Both the position numbers and the translations under genes were made by a program. Under the pieces are notes generated by a model, which saw only the letters and a list, made by a program, of their open reading frames with translations, was not told where the DNA came from and ran no database searches. DNA of 64,000 nucleotides from Candidatus Binatia bacterium (GTDB lineage: Bacteria > Desulfobacterota > Binatia > UBA12015). The stretch spans positions 62,001-126,000 of the forward strand of contig JAQWJE010000016.1 in the NCBI GenBank assembly GCA_029248525.1. Direction: 5' to 3'. This document shows, one piece after another, positions 1 through 8,880 of the stretch. Within the stretch, counting starts at the first letter, position 1. Every line of letters begins with the position of its first letter.

Positions 1-1
1 T

Positions 2-295
2 CATCGCCACGGAACCCTCGCTCATGAAATGACCGAACTCGGTTGGCGTTGCCTCGACAAGCCCGCGGATGCTGTGCCGGTGCCTGTTCGGGCGGGCTCG
101 ATCGTCGTATTTTCGAGTTTGACGCCGCATCGTACGGGCCCCAATAGCTCGGACGGCGTCCGTAAATCCTACATTTTGCAATACGCCCCGGACGGCGCGC
201 AGGTGATTCAGGACGATACCGAGGTCCCCTGTGATGCTCCGGAGCGTCAGTTTCTGGTGCTGGAAGACGGCGGCTCTCCCGGGTCGAACGCCTAG
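2..295 (+). CDS. Phytanoyl-CoA dioxygenase (PhyH) family protein, C-terminal part
   Basis: The frame is open from the window edge, so only the last 97 residues of what is normally a 250-300 aa protein are present. The visible part carries the distal PhyH motifs: LTPHRTGPN contains the distal iron-binding histidine, and about ten residues later VRKSYILQY contains the arginine that binds 2-oxoglutarate in this family. The expected reaction is Fe(II)/2-oxoglutarate-dependent hydroxylation, but the substrate cannot be read from the sequence. The gene converges on pstA with 53 bp between stop codons and no obvious terminator. The family call is good; the N-terminal HxD iron motif lies outside the window and cannot be checked. 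Confidence 0.8.
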   Translation, partial: HRHGTLAHEMTELGWRCLDKPADAVPVPVRAGSIVVFSSLTPHRTGPNSSDGVRKSYILQYAPDGAQVIQDDTEVPCDAPERQFLVLEDGGSPGSNA

Positions 296-348
296 GGTAC
301 GGGCTGCCGCAGCGCTGCTGTCGCGGGTATCCGTCGGGTTCGATTCGC

Positions 349-1974
349 CTAGACGGCGCTGGTGGCGTAACGGGCGCGGAGCTTGTTGCGGTAGACGATG
401 GCGACCAGATTCATCAGGGTCACGACCGTCACCAGCAGAAGTGCAGTGGCAAAGACCAGCGGCTGGGCGGCCTCGACGTTCGGGCTCTGAAAGCCCACAT
501 CGTAGATGTGGAAGCCCAGGTGCATGAATTTTCTCTCCAGGTGGATGAAGGGTGCATGGTGGTCGATCGGGAGCGTCGGGGCCAGCTTGACCATCCCGAC
601 AATCATCAAGGGTGCGACTTCGCCGGCCGCGCGAGCCATTGCGAGAATCATTCCCGTCAGAATTCCGGGCGCGGCGGCGGGAACGACCACCTTCCATGTC
701 GTTTCGAATTTGGTGGCACCCAGCGCCAGCGAGCCCTCGCGGACCGCTCGTGGGACGGCCGCCAGGCCTTCTTCGGTGGCGACAATCACCACCGGGACCG
801 TAAGGAGGGCCAGCGTCAGGCTGCCCCAGAAGATGCCACCCGTCCCGAATGTCGGGGTCGGTAGAGACTCGGGATAAAAGATTTGATCGAGACTGCCGCC
901 GATCCCGTAGACAAAAAATCCGAGGCCGAAAACGCCAAAGACGATGGAGGGGACGCCGGCAAGGTTGTTGACGGCGATACGAACGGCACGAACGGCCGGA
1001 CCCTCAGTCGCATATTCGCGCAAATAGAGGGCGGCGAGCACGCCGAAGGGAGCCACCAGGAAAGCGAGGATGAAGACCATCATGACGGTTCCGAAAATCG
1101 CCGGAAAAATGCCGCCTTCTGTATTGGATTCGCGGGGGTCGTCACTGATGAACTCCCAGATTTTTGCGAAATAGAGGCGCACGGCGTCGGCGGTACTCAG
1201 GGCATTGGGGTGCACGGCACGAACGACTTCGCCGATCGGCATTTCCATCGATCGCCCGTTGCTGCTTTTCATGACCAGCGTCCCGAGCGCCAGCGCATCG
1301 CGTCGAGCGAATAGTTCCGTCGCGGCAATTTCGTATGCGGCTTGCGCGCGAGTTTCGGCCTTGTCGATCGTGGCGAATTCCGCTGCGGCCCGGTCGGGCG
1401 CGAGGTCCTGCAGGGCGACTCGCTTGCGCTCCAGGCGCAGTTGTTCGATCTCGTGGTTCAGGTCGCCGATGGGGCCCTTCTCAAGGTGCTCGGCTGCTTC
1501 GCGCTGGGCGGTTTTTTCGGCGTGCAGGGCCGGGAAGGCTGCGGCTACAGCTTCAGGACCCTGTGCGAGCACGATCCCGTCCCGCCGAATCTCGTGCATG
1601 GTGCCGTAGAAGTTGCCCCACTCGAGTCGTTCGAGGACGGTTGCATCGGCTGGCGTGGTTTTAGAGGCGATATCGGCATCGTCGATCCAGAGGAAGTCCA
1701 TGCCGTAAAGATCCCGGTTGCCGACCTTGATCCGCGTGCGGGTGGCCCCCTCTTTATCGGGGATCTCTTCGTTTCCCCAGACTTCTCCGAGATGTGTGGT
1801 CCCGTCCTGCATGGAGAAGAGCACGACTTGCTTCTGCCAGAAATAAGCCAACCCATTGACGGCGATCAGATATACCAGTCCGATTGTCAGGAGAAGGTTG
1901 AGGGCCAGCGCTCCCCCGCAGAACCACGTGAAGATTTGCCCGAAGCGATCTGTGCCATTGCCAGTTTTTTTCAT
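349..1974 (-). CDS. pstA: Phosphate ABC transporter permease PstA (long form)
   Basis: 541 aa, much longer than the about 290 aa E. coli PstA. TM1 lies at roughly residues 15-40, then a soluble region of about 240 residues containing Glu/Ala/Arg-rich helices, then the permease domain from about residue 290. The EAA loop reads EGSLALGATKFETTWKVVVP, which couples to the PstB ATPase in the family. The long periplasmic insertion resembles the large PstA proteins of some gammaproteobacteria. The start overlaps the pstC stop by one base (TGATG), so the two permeases are translationally coupled. Function: half of the inner-membrane channel for high-affinity phosphate import. No pstB follows; the next gene is a convergent PhyH gene. 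Confidence 0.93.
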   Translation of the reverse strand: MKKTGNGTDRFGQIFTWFCGGALALNLLLTIGLVYLIAVNGLAYFWQKQVVLFSMQDGTTHLGEVWGNEEIPDKEGATRTRIKVGNRDLYGMDFLWIDDADIASKTTPADATVLERLEWGNFYGTMHEIRRDGIVLAQGPEAVAAAFPALHAEKTAQREAAEHLEKGPIGDLNHEIEQLRLERKRVALQDLAPDRAAAEFATIDKAETRAQAAYEIAATELFARRDALALGTLVMKSSNGRSMEMPIGEVVRAVHPNALSTADAVRLYFAKIWEFISDDPRESNTEGGIFPAIFGTVMMVFILAFLVAPFGVLAALYLREYATEGPAVRAVRIAVNNLAGVPSIVFGVFGLGFFVYGIGGSLDQIFYPESLPTPTFGTGGIFWGSLTLALLTVPVVIVATEEGLAAVPRAVREGSLALGATKFETTWKVVVPAAAPGILTGMILAMARAAGEVAPLMIVGMVKLAPTLPIDHHAPFIHLERKFMHLGFHIYDVGFQSPNVEAAQPLVFATALLLVTVVTLMNLVAIVYRNKLRARYATSAV

Positions 1975-4181
1975 CAGAGTTTGCCGTAGCGCTCGCGAAG
2001 GCGATGCCGAACGATTTCGGCTGCCGTGTTGACGATAAAGGTCAGAATAAACAGCAGGAGTGCTGCCAGAAACAGCGTTCGGTAGAGAGTGCTGAATTGC
2101 GGAGCTTCGGGGATCTCGACGGCGATATTTGCCGACAGAGTTCGGAAGCCGTTAAACGGATTCCAATCCATGATCGGGGTATTCCCCGTGGCCATCAATA
2201 CGATCATGGTCTCGCCGACAGCGCGGCCGAACCCGACCATGATCGCCGAGAAAATGCCCGGACTGGCTGTCGGCACCACGACGCGCGTGACCGTCTGCCA
2301 GAGGGTTGCGCCCAGCGCCAGAGATCCCGAGACCAGTTGCTTGGGGACGTTCGAGAAAGCATCCTCGGAAATTGCAAAGATGATCGGGATCACCGCAAAG
2401 CCCATCGCCATGCCGACGACGATCGCGTTGCGCTGATCGAAGGGCAGACCTGAGGAGTTGCGTAGCCATTTGGCAAAATCACCTTCGAAAACCAGATTTT
2501 CAAAGGGAATGCTCATTTCGATGCAGCCATAAATCCCCGCACCGAGGACCAGCATGAAAGGAAGAACTTCGATGCCCGCAGGAAGTCGATTTCGCGAACC
2601 GGCGGGAATTTTCGACCAGGCAAATCCTGTCAGGACCAACAGTAGCGGCAAGGCGACGGCCATGAGGAAGACGGACGCGAAAACCTCTTCGAGCCGCGGT
2701 GCCAGCCACAAGCCCGCCAGGAACCCCAGGACCACGCTTGGCATTGCCGCCATGATCTCGATCATCGGCTTGACGATTGCCTTCAGCGTCGGTGACATGA
2801 AGTGCGAAACGAACATCGCTCCGAGAACTGCCAACGGGACCGCCAGCAACAAGGAGTAGAAGGTGCCTTTCAGGGTGCCGACGAGCAGGGGGACGAGGCT
2901 GAATTTAGGCTCGAAGTCGTCGGTGCCACTGCTGGATTGCCAGATCATATCTGGTTTGGGGTAGGATTCGTACCAGACGTCACCGAAGAGGGTCTGCAGG
3001 CTGGTTTCGGGGTGGGGGTTGATGATGTCGAGCGTGGCGATCTCGCCGGCGCCCGCGATATAGGCGGCGTCGGCCTTGGGCCCGAAGTCGATCGCGGTGA
3101 CGTTCTCGAGCGGGCTTTTCCCGCGCCAAAGTCTGCGGTTGGACGTGGAATAGTAGAGGCCGAGTTCGCCCGCCTCGGTGGCGGCGAGAAACCCCTTGTT
3201 GCGTCGCGACGGGGAGAATTTCGTGATGGCACTCTCCAGAGGCGCCATCTCGCGAATTCGTGTCAGAGTTGGCTGGTTGTTCTTGTCCTTGACGAGAAAC
3301 CAGACGCTGATGCCGCCATCGGCCTGGCCGACGATCAGCGAGCGTCCTCCGATCAGCAGAGTCAGAGCTGTGATGTCGGCGCCCGCGGCAATTTTGCTGG
3401 GTTCGCGCAGGCGCCCCCCGCGGGAGTCCCACCACAGCAGCGTGCCACCGGCCGCGGCCGCGTAGATATTACGGCCCGTATCGTCGATGACGATTTGCCG
3501 GAGTTCGGTGAGCGGCGCGGACTCGCTGCGACTCTCCGACGTCGTGACTTCGCCGGTAAACAGATTCTCTTCGTTTTCCTCGAAGACCGCCACGACTCGG
3601 CCGTCCTTTTTCTGCGCAACGGTAACGCGACCGCCTTCCGCAAGCGGTCGCATGGCAAAAGCGCCGGGCATTTCGCCCTCGGGTGCGACGCGGACGGTCG
3701 GAAGAACGTCAACGATCGGTTCGACGCGGCGTTTGCTGTCCGGGAAGGTGATCTTCCAGCTGACGCGAGCGGAATGGAGCTGTCCGTCATCGCTGGCCGC
3801 GACCAGAAGATCCGACCCGGGTGGATTGAGCCCATCCCGATTTTTCCGACTCGCGGGGATCATTTCCTGGGTGGCAACGACCTCGCCGCTGGAAAGGTCG
3901 AGGGCCCGGATCTGCCCGTCGCTACCGAGCCCGACGATATGCGTGCGGTAGGGGTCGGCTACGAGCGCCTGGGGCTCGACCAGGTTGGCCTGCACCTGAG
4001 CCACTTCTCGGACCTGGGCGTCTTCGAGAAGTGGGAGCACCTCCCAGATCAGGAATACGACAATCGCCACGATACTCGCGATGATCGCGACTCCACCTCC
4101 ACGAACCGTAAAGGTAGCTAGTTTGTCGGCCATCAGTCGCCTTCGCGTGCGACGGTTGCCGGCACGATTGCTCGTCTTCAA
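1974..4181 (-). CDS. pstC: Phosphate ABC transporter permease PstC with propeller-like periplasmic domain
   Basis: 735 aa. An Arg-rich cytoplasmic start and TM1 (about residues 25-47) are followed by a long periplasmic region (about 55-400) with short repeating beta-rich units, for example HIVGLGSDGQIRALDLSSG and NIYAAAAGGTLLWWDSRGG, that look like WD40-type propeller blades. The permease domain begins near SLVPLLVGTLKGTFYSLLLA and contains the EAA loop SGSLALGATLWQTVTRVVVP. It pairs with PstA to form the phosphate channel. E. coli PstC is about 320 aa, so more than half of this protein is the extra domain, whose role is unknown. It lies 96 bp downstream of pstS, with a hairpin in the gap. 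Confidence 0.93.
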   Translation of the reverse strand: MKTSNRAGNRRTRRRLMADKLATFTVRGGGVAIIASIVAIVVFLIWEVLPLLEDAQVREVAQVQANLVEPQALVADPYRTHIVGLGSDGQIRALDLSSGEVVATQEMIPASRKNRDGLNPPGSDLLVAASDDGQLHSARVSWKITFPDSKRRVEPIVDVLPTVRVAPEGEMPGAFAMRPLAEGGRVTVAQKKDGRVVAVFEENEENLFTGEVTTSESRSESAPLTELRQIVIDDTGRNIYAAAAGGTLLWWDSRGGRLREPSKIAAGADITALTLLIGGRSLIVGQADGGISVWFLVKDKNNQPTLTRIREMAPLESAITKFSPSRRNKGFLAATEAGELGLYYSTSNRRLWRGKSPLENVTAIDFGPKADAAYIAGAGEIATLDIINPHPETSLQTLFGDVWYESYPKPDMIWQSSSGTDDFEPKFSLVPLLVGTLKGTFYSLLLAVPLAVLGAMFVSHFMSPTLKAIVKPMIEIMAAMPSVVLGFLAGLWLAPRLEEVFASVFLMAVALPLLLVLTGFAWSKIPAGSRNRLPAGIEVLPFMLVLGAGIYGCIEMSIPFENLVFEGDFAKWLRNSSGLPFDQRNAIVVGMAMGFAVIPIIFAISEDAFSNVPKQLVSGSLALGATLWQTVTRVVVPTASPGIFSAIMVGFGRAVGETMIVLMATGNTPIMDWNPFNGFRTLSANIAVEIPEAPQFSTLYRTLFLAALLLFILTFIVNTAAEIVRHRLRERYGKL

Positions 4182-4227
4182 GCCCGGTTCCTCCCTCTTT
4201 GCTTTAAACGTGAACGACGCGCTGGCG

Positions 4228-4267
4228 CCACCGATCGACTCGATAATTTTACCGGGTCGATCGGTGG
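4228..4267 (-). promoter_or_regulatory. Stem-loop between pstS and pstC
   Basis: Two 15-base arms (4228-4242 and 4253-4267) pair with one mismatch or G-U position around a 10-base AT-rich loop. No T-run follows on the minus strand, so it does not look like an intrinsic terminator. Stem-loops after binding-protein genes often stabilise the upstream message or attenuate the downstream genes, which would allow more PstS than PstC/PstA. That role is inferred from position only. Confidence 0.6.
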
Positions 4268-4277
4268 CCTCGCGGGC

Positions 4278-5258
4278 CTACTGCAATTGCCGGGTCTGCT
4301 TTGCGCTCACCGCCGCCGAAAGGGGGAGGTAGCCATCCTTGACGACGATCTCCTGACCTTCCTTGCTGAGCACATAGGTCAGAAATTGAGCGGTCAGTGG
4401 ATCCAGAGGCTTGCCCGGTGTCTTGTTCACATAGACGACCAGGTAGCGTGCGAGCGGATATTTGCCCGAGAGCACATCTTCCGGCTCCACGGATCCGTAG
4501 GGGCTGCCTTCCTTTTTGGCGATTTTCAGGGCTTTCACGCCCGAAGTCCGGTAGCCAATCCCGCTGTAGCCCACAGCGTAGATATCCTCGGCGATTCCCT
4601 GGACCACAGAGGCCGAACCTGGCTGTTCCTTGACGGTATCCCGGTAATCGCCTTTGCAGAGCGCGACTTTCTTGAAAAAGCCGTAGGTCCCCGAGGCCGA
4701 ATTACGCCCGTAGAGGCTGATGGGCTGGGATTTCCAGGCGGCTGCCTCGTCGCCCGCTTCGCCCCAGGTCGTGATGCCCTCGGGGGCGCCACACGCCATG
4801 TTTGAGGAGAAGATCGCATCGACCTGCGGCAGGGTAAGCTTTTCGATCGGGTTGTCCTTGTTGACGTAGACGGCCAGAGCATCGACCGCGACAAAAACCT
4901 CCGTCGGCTCATAGCCGAACCGTTTCTCGAACTCGTCTCGTTCCGTAGGCTTCATGGAGCGACTCATCGGCCCGATCTGGGCTGTGCCCGAGATCAGGGC
5001 GGGCGGTGCCGTGGAGGAACCCTTGCCTTCGATCTGGATCCGGACGTTCGGGTATTGCTTCTGGAACCCCTCGGCCCACAGCGTCATGAGATTATTGAGA
5101 GTGTCCGAGCCGATGCTGTCGAGATTCCCGGCAATGCCACCCACCTTGGTGTAAGCCGGCAGCTTTTCGTCGACCTCGACCGGGGCGGCTTGCACGGCAG
5201 GGCTCCACAGCATCAGGAGACTGCAGGCGGTAATAGCTCTGATAAATGAATTGATCAT
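4278..5258 (-). CDS. pstS: Phosphate-binding periplasmic protein PstS
   Basis: 326 aa from the ATG at 5258, chosen because AGAGGA lies just upstream and because it starts a normal signal peptide (basic start, hydrophobic core, cleavage after PAVQA). A longer frame runs up to 5333 but would overlap the porin gene. The mature protein has the PBP-like features of phosphate binders: GSDTLNNLMTLWAEGF, QIEGKGSSTAPPALISG, MSRSMK and GRNSASGTYGFFKKVALC. It captures phosphate in the periplasm for PstCA. The gene is second in the operon, 44 bp after the porin. The length fits the family (about 320-350 aa). Confidence 0.93.
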   Translation of the reverse strand: MINSFIRAITACSLLMLWSPAVQAAPVEVDEKLPAYTKVGGIAGNLDSIGSDTLNNLMTLWAEGFQKQYPNVRIQIEGKGSSTAPPALISGTAQIGPMSRSMKPTERDEFEKRFGYEPTEVFVAVDALAVYVNKDNPIEKLTLPQVDAIFSSNMACGAPEGITTWGEAGDEAAAWKSQPISLYGRNSASGTYGFFKKVALCKGDYRDTVKEQPGSASVVQGIAEDIYAVGYSGIGYRTSGVKALKIAKKEGSPYGSVEPEDVLSGKYPLARYLVVYVNKTPGKPLDPLTAQFLTYVLSKEGQEIVVKDGYLPLSAAVSAKQTRQLQ

Positions 5259-5302
5259 GATTTTCCTCTGTCGTTGGGGTCGATTGCCGACCATTGGATG
5301 AC

Positions 5303-6640
5303 CTAGAAGACAACCTGGAAACGGGTTTGCCACACGTTTTCGCTGCCGATGGGTTCCCGCTCCGAGTAGATATAGTTGATCGTCCAGCGGAAGGCCGGGT
5401 TGAGATACCAGTTGATGCCCAGAGAGGTGTCGCGCAGTTCGCCCCCCTGAACCGACCCCGAATTCAGGTCGAGTCCGCTGTAGCGGGCCGCGATCTGAAA
5501 GGCGCCCCAGCCCGAGTTTTTGCCAAGAGTGACAGGCGATTTGGGTTGGATGCCGCTGAAGGCTCCCTTGCTGCGGTTAAATGGACGATGTTCTCCGGTA
5601 AGAATCCAGCTCGCCTCGACAAACCAGCTGTAAAAGTCCAGATCGGGTCCGGTGGTCGCATTCATAAAGCTGTGGCTGTACTCGGCCTGGCCGGTAAAGG
5701 GACCGATGACGTTTGCCAGACTGATATTGATGAGGTTGTTGCCGTTGGTGGAGATGTCGCCCGTACCGATCAGGCGTGGGCCAAAGCTGGTATTCGGGCG
5801 GCCGGAGTAGGAGGTCGTGCCGGCGTTGCGGAACTGATGGGTTGCGGCGACACCTGCATAGAACATCTTGCGGCCGTCTTCTTCCCACCAGGGCAATCCG
5901 TAGACACGAGTCGCTACGTTATACTCGGAATCGAAGTCGAAAGCGCTCGCCGTTTCATTGGAGTCGATATACGCGCCCAGGTCCCAGCCCAGGCGGCTAT
6001 CGAAGAATCGGGGGTACATCGTGATACCCGTGTTTCGTGCGGCATCCAGTGTGGCTCCGGCACCGCGCTCCATGAAAGTGTTGTTGTTGCTGCTGGTCAT
6101 TTGATCCAGCGAGGAAGGCTCTTTCATATGGCCGATCAGAACGGATCCAAAGAACGGAAGGTTACGGGCGCCCAGATAGAGATCCTTGATCCCGGCTTTT
6201 GCGCCCGCAAAATCATATTGAGCCTTGAAGAGAAAGTTCTGGAAGAGCGACCCGCTTACGTAGAGGCGCGCGCGTCGGATTTTTCCTCCTGATTCAGTTG
6301 AACCTTCATCGAACTCTGTCTGAATTGCCGAACTGGGCTTCAGAATGGCCCAGTCGTTCTGAATCCGCCCGCCGATCTTCAGCTTGAAGGCCTTGTCGGG
6401 GGATTCCAGGCGCAGGCCGCTCTTCCAGTAGACCTTGTAGTTTGTGGAAGCCTTCTGGAGGGTTTTCTCCTCGGCCGCAGCTTTTTCTTTCAGTTCTTCA
6501 TATTTTGATTCGGATACCTTGCCGGTCTCGCGTAGGATTTCGAGAATCTCGGCGGTGACGCCTTGCTCTGCCCTTACGAATTCGGCGGATAGCAAGACGG
6601 TGCTCAGAATCATCTGGCAAACCAAAAACCTTGAAAACAT
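5303..6640 (-). CDS. Phosphate-selective porin (OprO/OprP family)
   Basis: 445 aa with a signal peptide ending near FVRA, a short Lys/Glu-rich helical stretch (about 35-65), then a beta-barrel beginning KLKIGGRIQNDWAIL and ending in an aromatic residue (RFQVVF), as expected for outer-membrane insertion. Motifs such as KIRRARLYVSGSLFQNFLFK, IGHMKEPSSLDQ and LGINWYLNPAFRWTINYIY are typical of OprO/OprP-type porins. It is the first gene of the operon, ahead of pstS, which supports anion/phosphate uptake across the outer membrane. GAGG sits about 9 bases before the ATG. The divergent gap to the next gene (6641-6819) should hold the operon promoter; I found no convincing Pho box in it. Confidence 0.88.
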   Translation of the reverse strand: MFSRFLVCQMILSTVLLSAEFVRAEQGVTAEILEILRETGKVSESKYEELKEKAAAEEKTLQKASTNYKVYWKSGLRLESPDKAFKLKIGGRIQNDWAILKPSSAIQTEFDEGSTESGGKIRRARLYVSGSLFQNFLFKAQYDFAGAKAGIKDLYLGARNLPFFGSVLIGHMKEPSSLDQMTSSNNNTFMERGAGATLDAARNTGITMYPRFFDSRLGWDLGAYIDSNETASAFDFDSEYNVATRVYGLPWWEEDGRKMFYAGVAATHQFRNAGTTSYSGRPNTSFGPRLIGTGDISTNGNNLINISLANVIGPFTGQAEYSHSFMNATTGPDLDFYSWFVEASWILTGEHRPFNRSKGAFSGIQPKSPVTLGKNSGWGAFQIAARYSGLDLNSGSVQGGELRDTSLGINWYLNPAFRWTINYIYSEREPIGSENVWQTRFQVVF

Positions 6641-6819
6641 TATACTTTATCCTCGGAATGGCTGGTGGGACGATCTCGCGAGTCCCAATTGCAAAACATC
6701 ATTTTCGCGTTTCCTGCGGTGGAATCTAACAGCGGAATGTTTCCATCTGGTTACGGAGCAGTGTCGATCCAGTGAAAGATCCGGCGGGACCGACGATTTG
6801 CTTCTGTTAAGGTGCACGC

Positions 6820-7611
6820 ATGTCTTATCCGGAGCCGAATTCCTCGATCCCGCTCGAGATCGTGCGGGAGGATGAGGAGATCCTCGTTGTGGCCAAGCCA
6901 AGCGGTCGGGTGAGTCTCCCGGGTGCGGGCCATACCTCGGATTCGGTTCAGAATGCTGCGATGGCGCATGCCGGGACGGTTTTGGGGGGGCTCGGGGCGG
7001 CACGGGATTACGGGTTGCTGCACCGACTCGACCGCGCGAGCAGCGGGCTTCTCCTGTTCGCAAAAAGCCCGAGAGCCTATGATCGCCTGCGTGAGGATTT
7101 TGCCCGGCGTCGCATTCGTAAGGATTACCTCGCGATTACCGCCGCGACGCCAATTCGAGGCGAGGGGGTCCTTCGCCAGCCATTGGCGGAACTGCGACTG
7201 CAGGACCGCAAGGTTTCGCGGCCGGATCCGCAGGGCAGCCCGGCGGTGACTCACTATCGTTTGCGCGCCCGCGGGCGCTCGGGTGTCGCGTTGCTGGAAT
7301 GCCGAATCGAGACTGGCCGGCTCCATCAGATTCGCGCGCACCTTTCCTCGATCGGGGCCCCGCTCCTGGGCGATCTTGTCTATGCGAAGCGCGAGCCGGA
7401 CGGTCGCGCCTCGATCGGCCGTAAGGCGGATCGAGAGATTCTGCTGCACGCCTGGCGTCTCGGATTCAAGCACCCGGGCACCGGCGAAAGCCTCCTCGTG
7501 GAGTTGTTGCCGCCGAGCCGTTTTTTGAGCGCATGCCGCCAGCATGGACTTCCCTTTTCCGGCGGAGGGCGGAAGCCTTCCCTGCAAAAACCTCGTAAGC
7601 CGCGGTCCTAG
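6820..7611 (+). CDS. RluA-family RNA pseudouridine synthase
   Basis: 263 aa. The catalytic motif LLHRLDRASSGLLLFAK is intact with the nucleophilic aspartate at residue 71, and GRLHQIRAHLSSIGAPLLGD is the usual second conserved block. No S4 RNA-binding domain precedes the catalytic domain, which puts it with the short RluA/TruC-like members. It isomerises uridine to pseudouridine in rRNA or tRNA; the target site cannot be assigned from sequence. The gene stands alone and its TAG stop shares bases with the stop of the convergent malonyl-CoA decarboxylase gene (CTAG at 7608-7611). Confidence 0.9.
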   Translation: MSYPEPNSSIPLEIVREDEEILVVAKPSGRVSLPGAGHTSDSVQNAAMAHAGTVLGGLGAARDYGLLHRLDRASSGLLLFAKSPRAYDRLREDFARRRIRKDYLAITAATPIRGEGVLRQPLAELRLQDRKVSRPDPQGSPAVTHYRLRARGRSGVALLECRIETGRLHQIRAHLSSIGAPLLGDLVYAKREPDGRASIGRKADREILLHAWRLGFKHPGTGESLLVELLPPSRFLSACRQHGLPFSGGGRKPSLQKPRKPRS

Positions 7612-8870
7612 TCGAGCAGCGCCCGGACCGCTGCGGCGGCGTGGATTTTCTGCTCGGTCTCATAGGTCGCCTGATTCGATTCCAGGGTCTCCGCCGCATA
7701 GCGATAATTGACCATCAATCCGAGGGATTGTCGGAGTCCTTTGGGCGAGATGTCGGCGTTGGCGTGGATGGCTTCGATGCGAGCGCCATTGCGCAGGTGG
7801 AATCGGGCTACAGGGTCGATCGGTGTTCCGTCGGCTCGAGTTGCATGGAAGTAGCGGGCGCAAAGCTTTTGCAGGTCCGGGGATAGTTGGGCCGCGGTCT
7901 CTGGTTCGAGCAGACTTTCGCGATTCTCGAGGACGGTCGTCAGGCTTGCTCGCAGCGGGTCATCCGGGTCCAGGAATTCTGCGTTCTCGCGCGCGAGTCG
8001 GCTCTCCAGCCATACCCGAAAGCCGGGGATGGGCGAGAGGGTCGCGAAGGTCCCAAGCTGTGGGAGGTCCTGCCGCAGAAGGCGGGCGGCCCCGCGCAGG
8101 AGATACTCGCCGAAGCTGATGCCGCGCAGCCCTTTCTGGGGGCTGGAAATCGAATAGAAGATTGCGGTATCGGCCGCGTGGGGGTCGCCGACCGGGGCTT
8201 TCTCGTCCAGCAGTTTCTGAATCGAACTCGAAAGGCCGGCGACCAGCGCTACCTCGACAAAGGCCAGTGGTTCTCCGGGCATGGACGGGTGAAAGAGGGC
8301 GTAGCAGCGGCGGTCGGAATCGAGTCGGTTGCGTAGATCTTCCAGCGAGCGGATGGCGTGAACCGCCTCGTAGGCGACAAGTTTTTCCAGAAGTGCCGCA
8401 GACGAATTCCACGTGATCCGTTCGAGTTTGAGAAAGCCGAAATCGAAAAAGGACCGCAGGACGAAAACCAGGGCATCGTCGAGAGCTTGCAGTTGGGGAC
8501 TCCGGGACACGATGGTGAGCAGGTCGGCGCGGAGATCGACAAGGAATTTTGCCCTGTCGGGTACGGCATGGAATTGCGTGAACAGGCGTCTGTACGGGGG
8601 GCGAAGAGCGCGGCGCAATTGGCGTTGGGCGTCGATCCTCGGGCCGACCTCGGTGGCCTCCTGCCAGGCTCGGGTGGCTGCGGCGATGGCCTCGGGCGAC
8701 GGTCCGAACTCCTCGGCCAGGAGGATCAGGAAATTCTGTCGGCCCTCGCTGTCGAGGTTCTGGTAGCGGGCGGCAAGCTCGATCGCGTGGAGGCGACCGA
8801 CAACCTCGCTGCCAGCAGCATCGAGGCACGCGGCGATCGCCTGCCTCCAGGTTTCGACCGGCTCCTGCAT
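7608..8870 (-). CDS. Malonyl-CoA decarboxylase
   Basis: 420 aa, full length for the bacterial enzyme. It has the N-terminal helical domain and a C-terminal GNAT-like catalytic domain. Diagnostic stretches are HPSMPGEPLAFVEVALV, FYSISSPQKGLRGISFGEYL, ATLSPIPGFRVWL (with the catalytic-region serine) and RFHLRNGARIEAIHANADIS (with the catalytic-region histidine). It decarboxylates malonyl-CoA to acetyl-CoA, either to dispose of malonate or to lower malonyl-CoA and so limit fatty-acid synthesis. It lies 10 bp downstream of a PfkB kinase gene on the same strand, so the two are probably co-transcribed, although no biochemical link is evident. Confidence 0.93.
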   Translation of the reverse strand: MQEPVETWRQAIAACLDAAGSEVVGRLHAIELAARYQNLDSEGRQNFLILLAEEFGPSPEAIAAATRAWQEATEVGPRIDAQRQLRRALRPPYRRLFTQFHAVPDRAKFLVDLRADLLTIVSRSPQLQALDDALVFVLRSFFDFGFLKLERITWNSSAALLEKLVAYEAVHAIRSLEDLRNRLDSDRRCYALFHPSMPGEPLAFVEVALVAGLSSSIQKLLDEKAPVGDPHAADTAIFYSISSPQKGLRGISFGEYLLRGAARLLRQDLPQLGTFATLSPIPGFRVWLESRLARENAEFLDPDDPLRASLTTVLENRESLLEPETAAQLSPDLQKLCARYFHATRADGTPIDPVARFHLRNGARIEAIHANADISPKGLRQSLGLMVNYRYAAETLESNQATYETEQKIHAAAAVRALLD

Positions 8871-8880
8871 CCTTCGAATC

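Noticed and set aside
231-877. Several plus-strand open frames opposite pstA
   Set aside because: They lie antisense to pstA, have no ribosome-binding sites and their residue composition (Arg/Gly/Pro rich) is that of reverse-frame reading of high-GC coding DNA.
2802-4121. A 439-codon plus-strand frame opposite pstC
   Set aside because: Long only because of high GC. pstC on the minus strand matches a known family over its whole length, and this frame has no domain.
6641-6819. A possible Pho box upstream of the porin
   Set aside because: Repeated ATTCC words occur about 13 bases apart, not the 11-base periodicity of Pho boxes, so I do not claim one.
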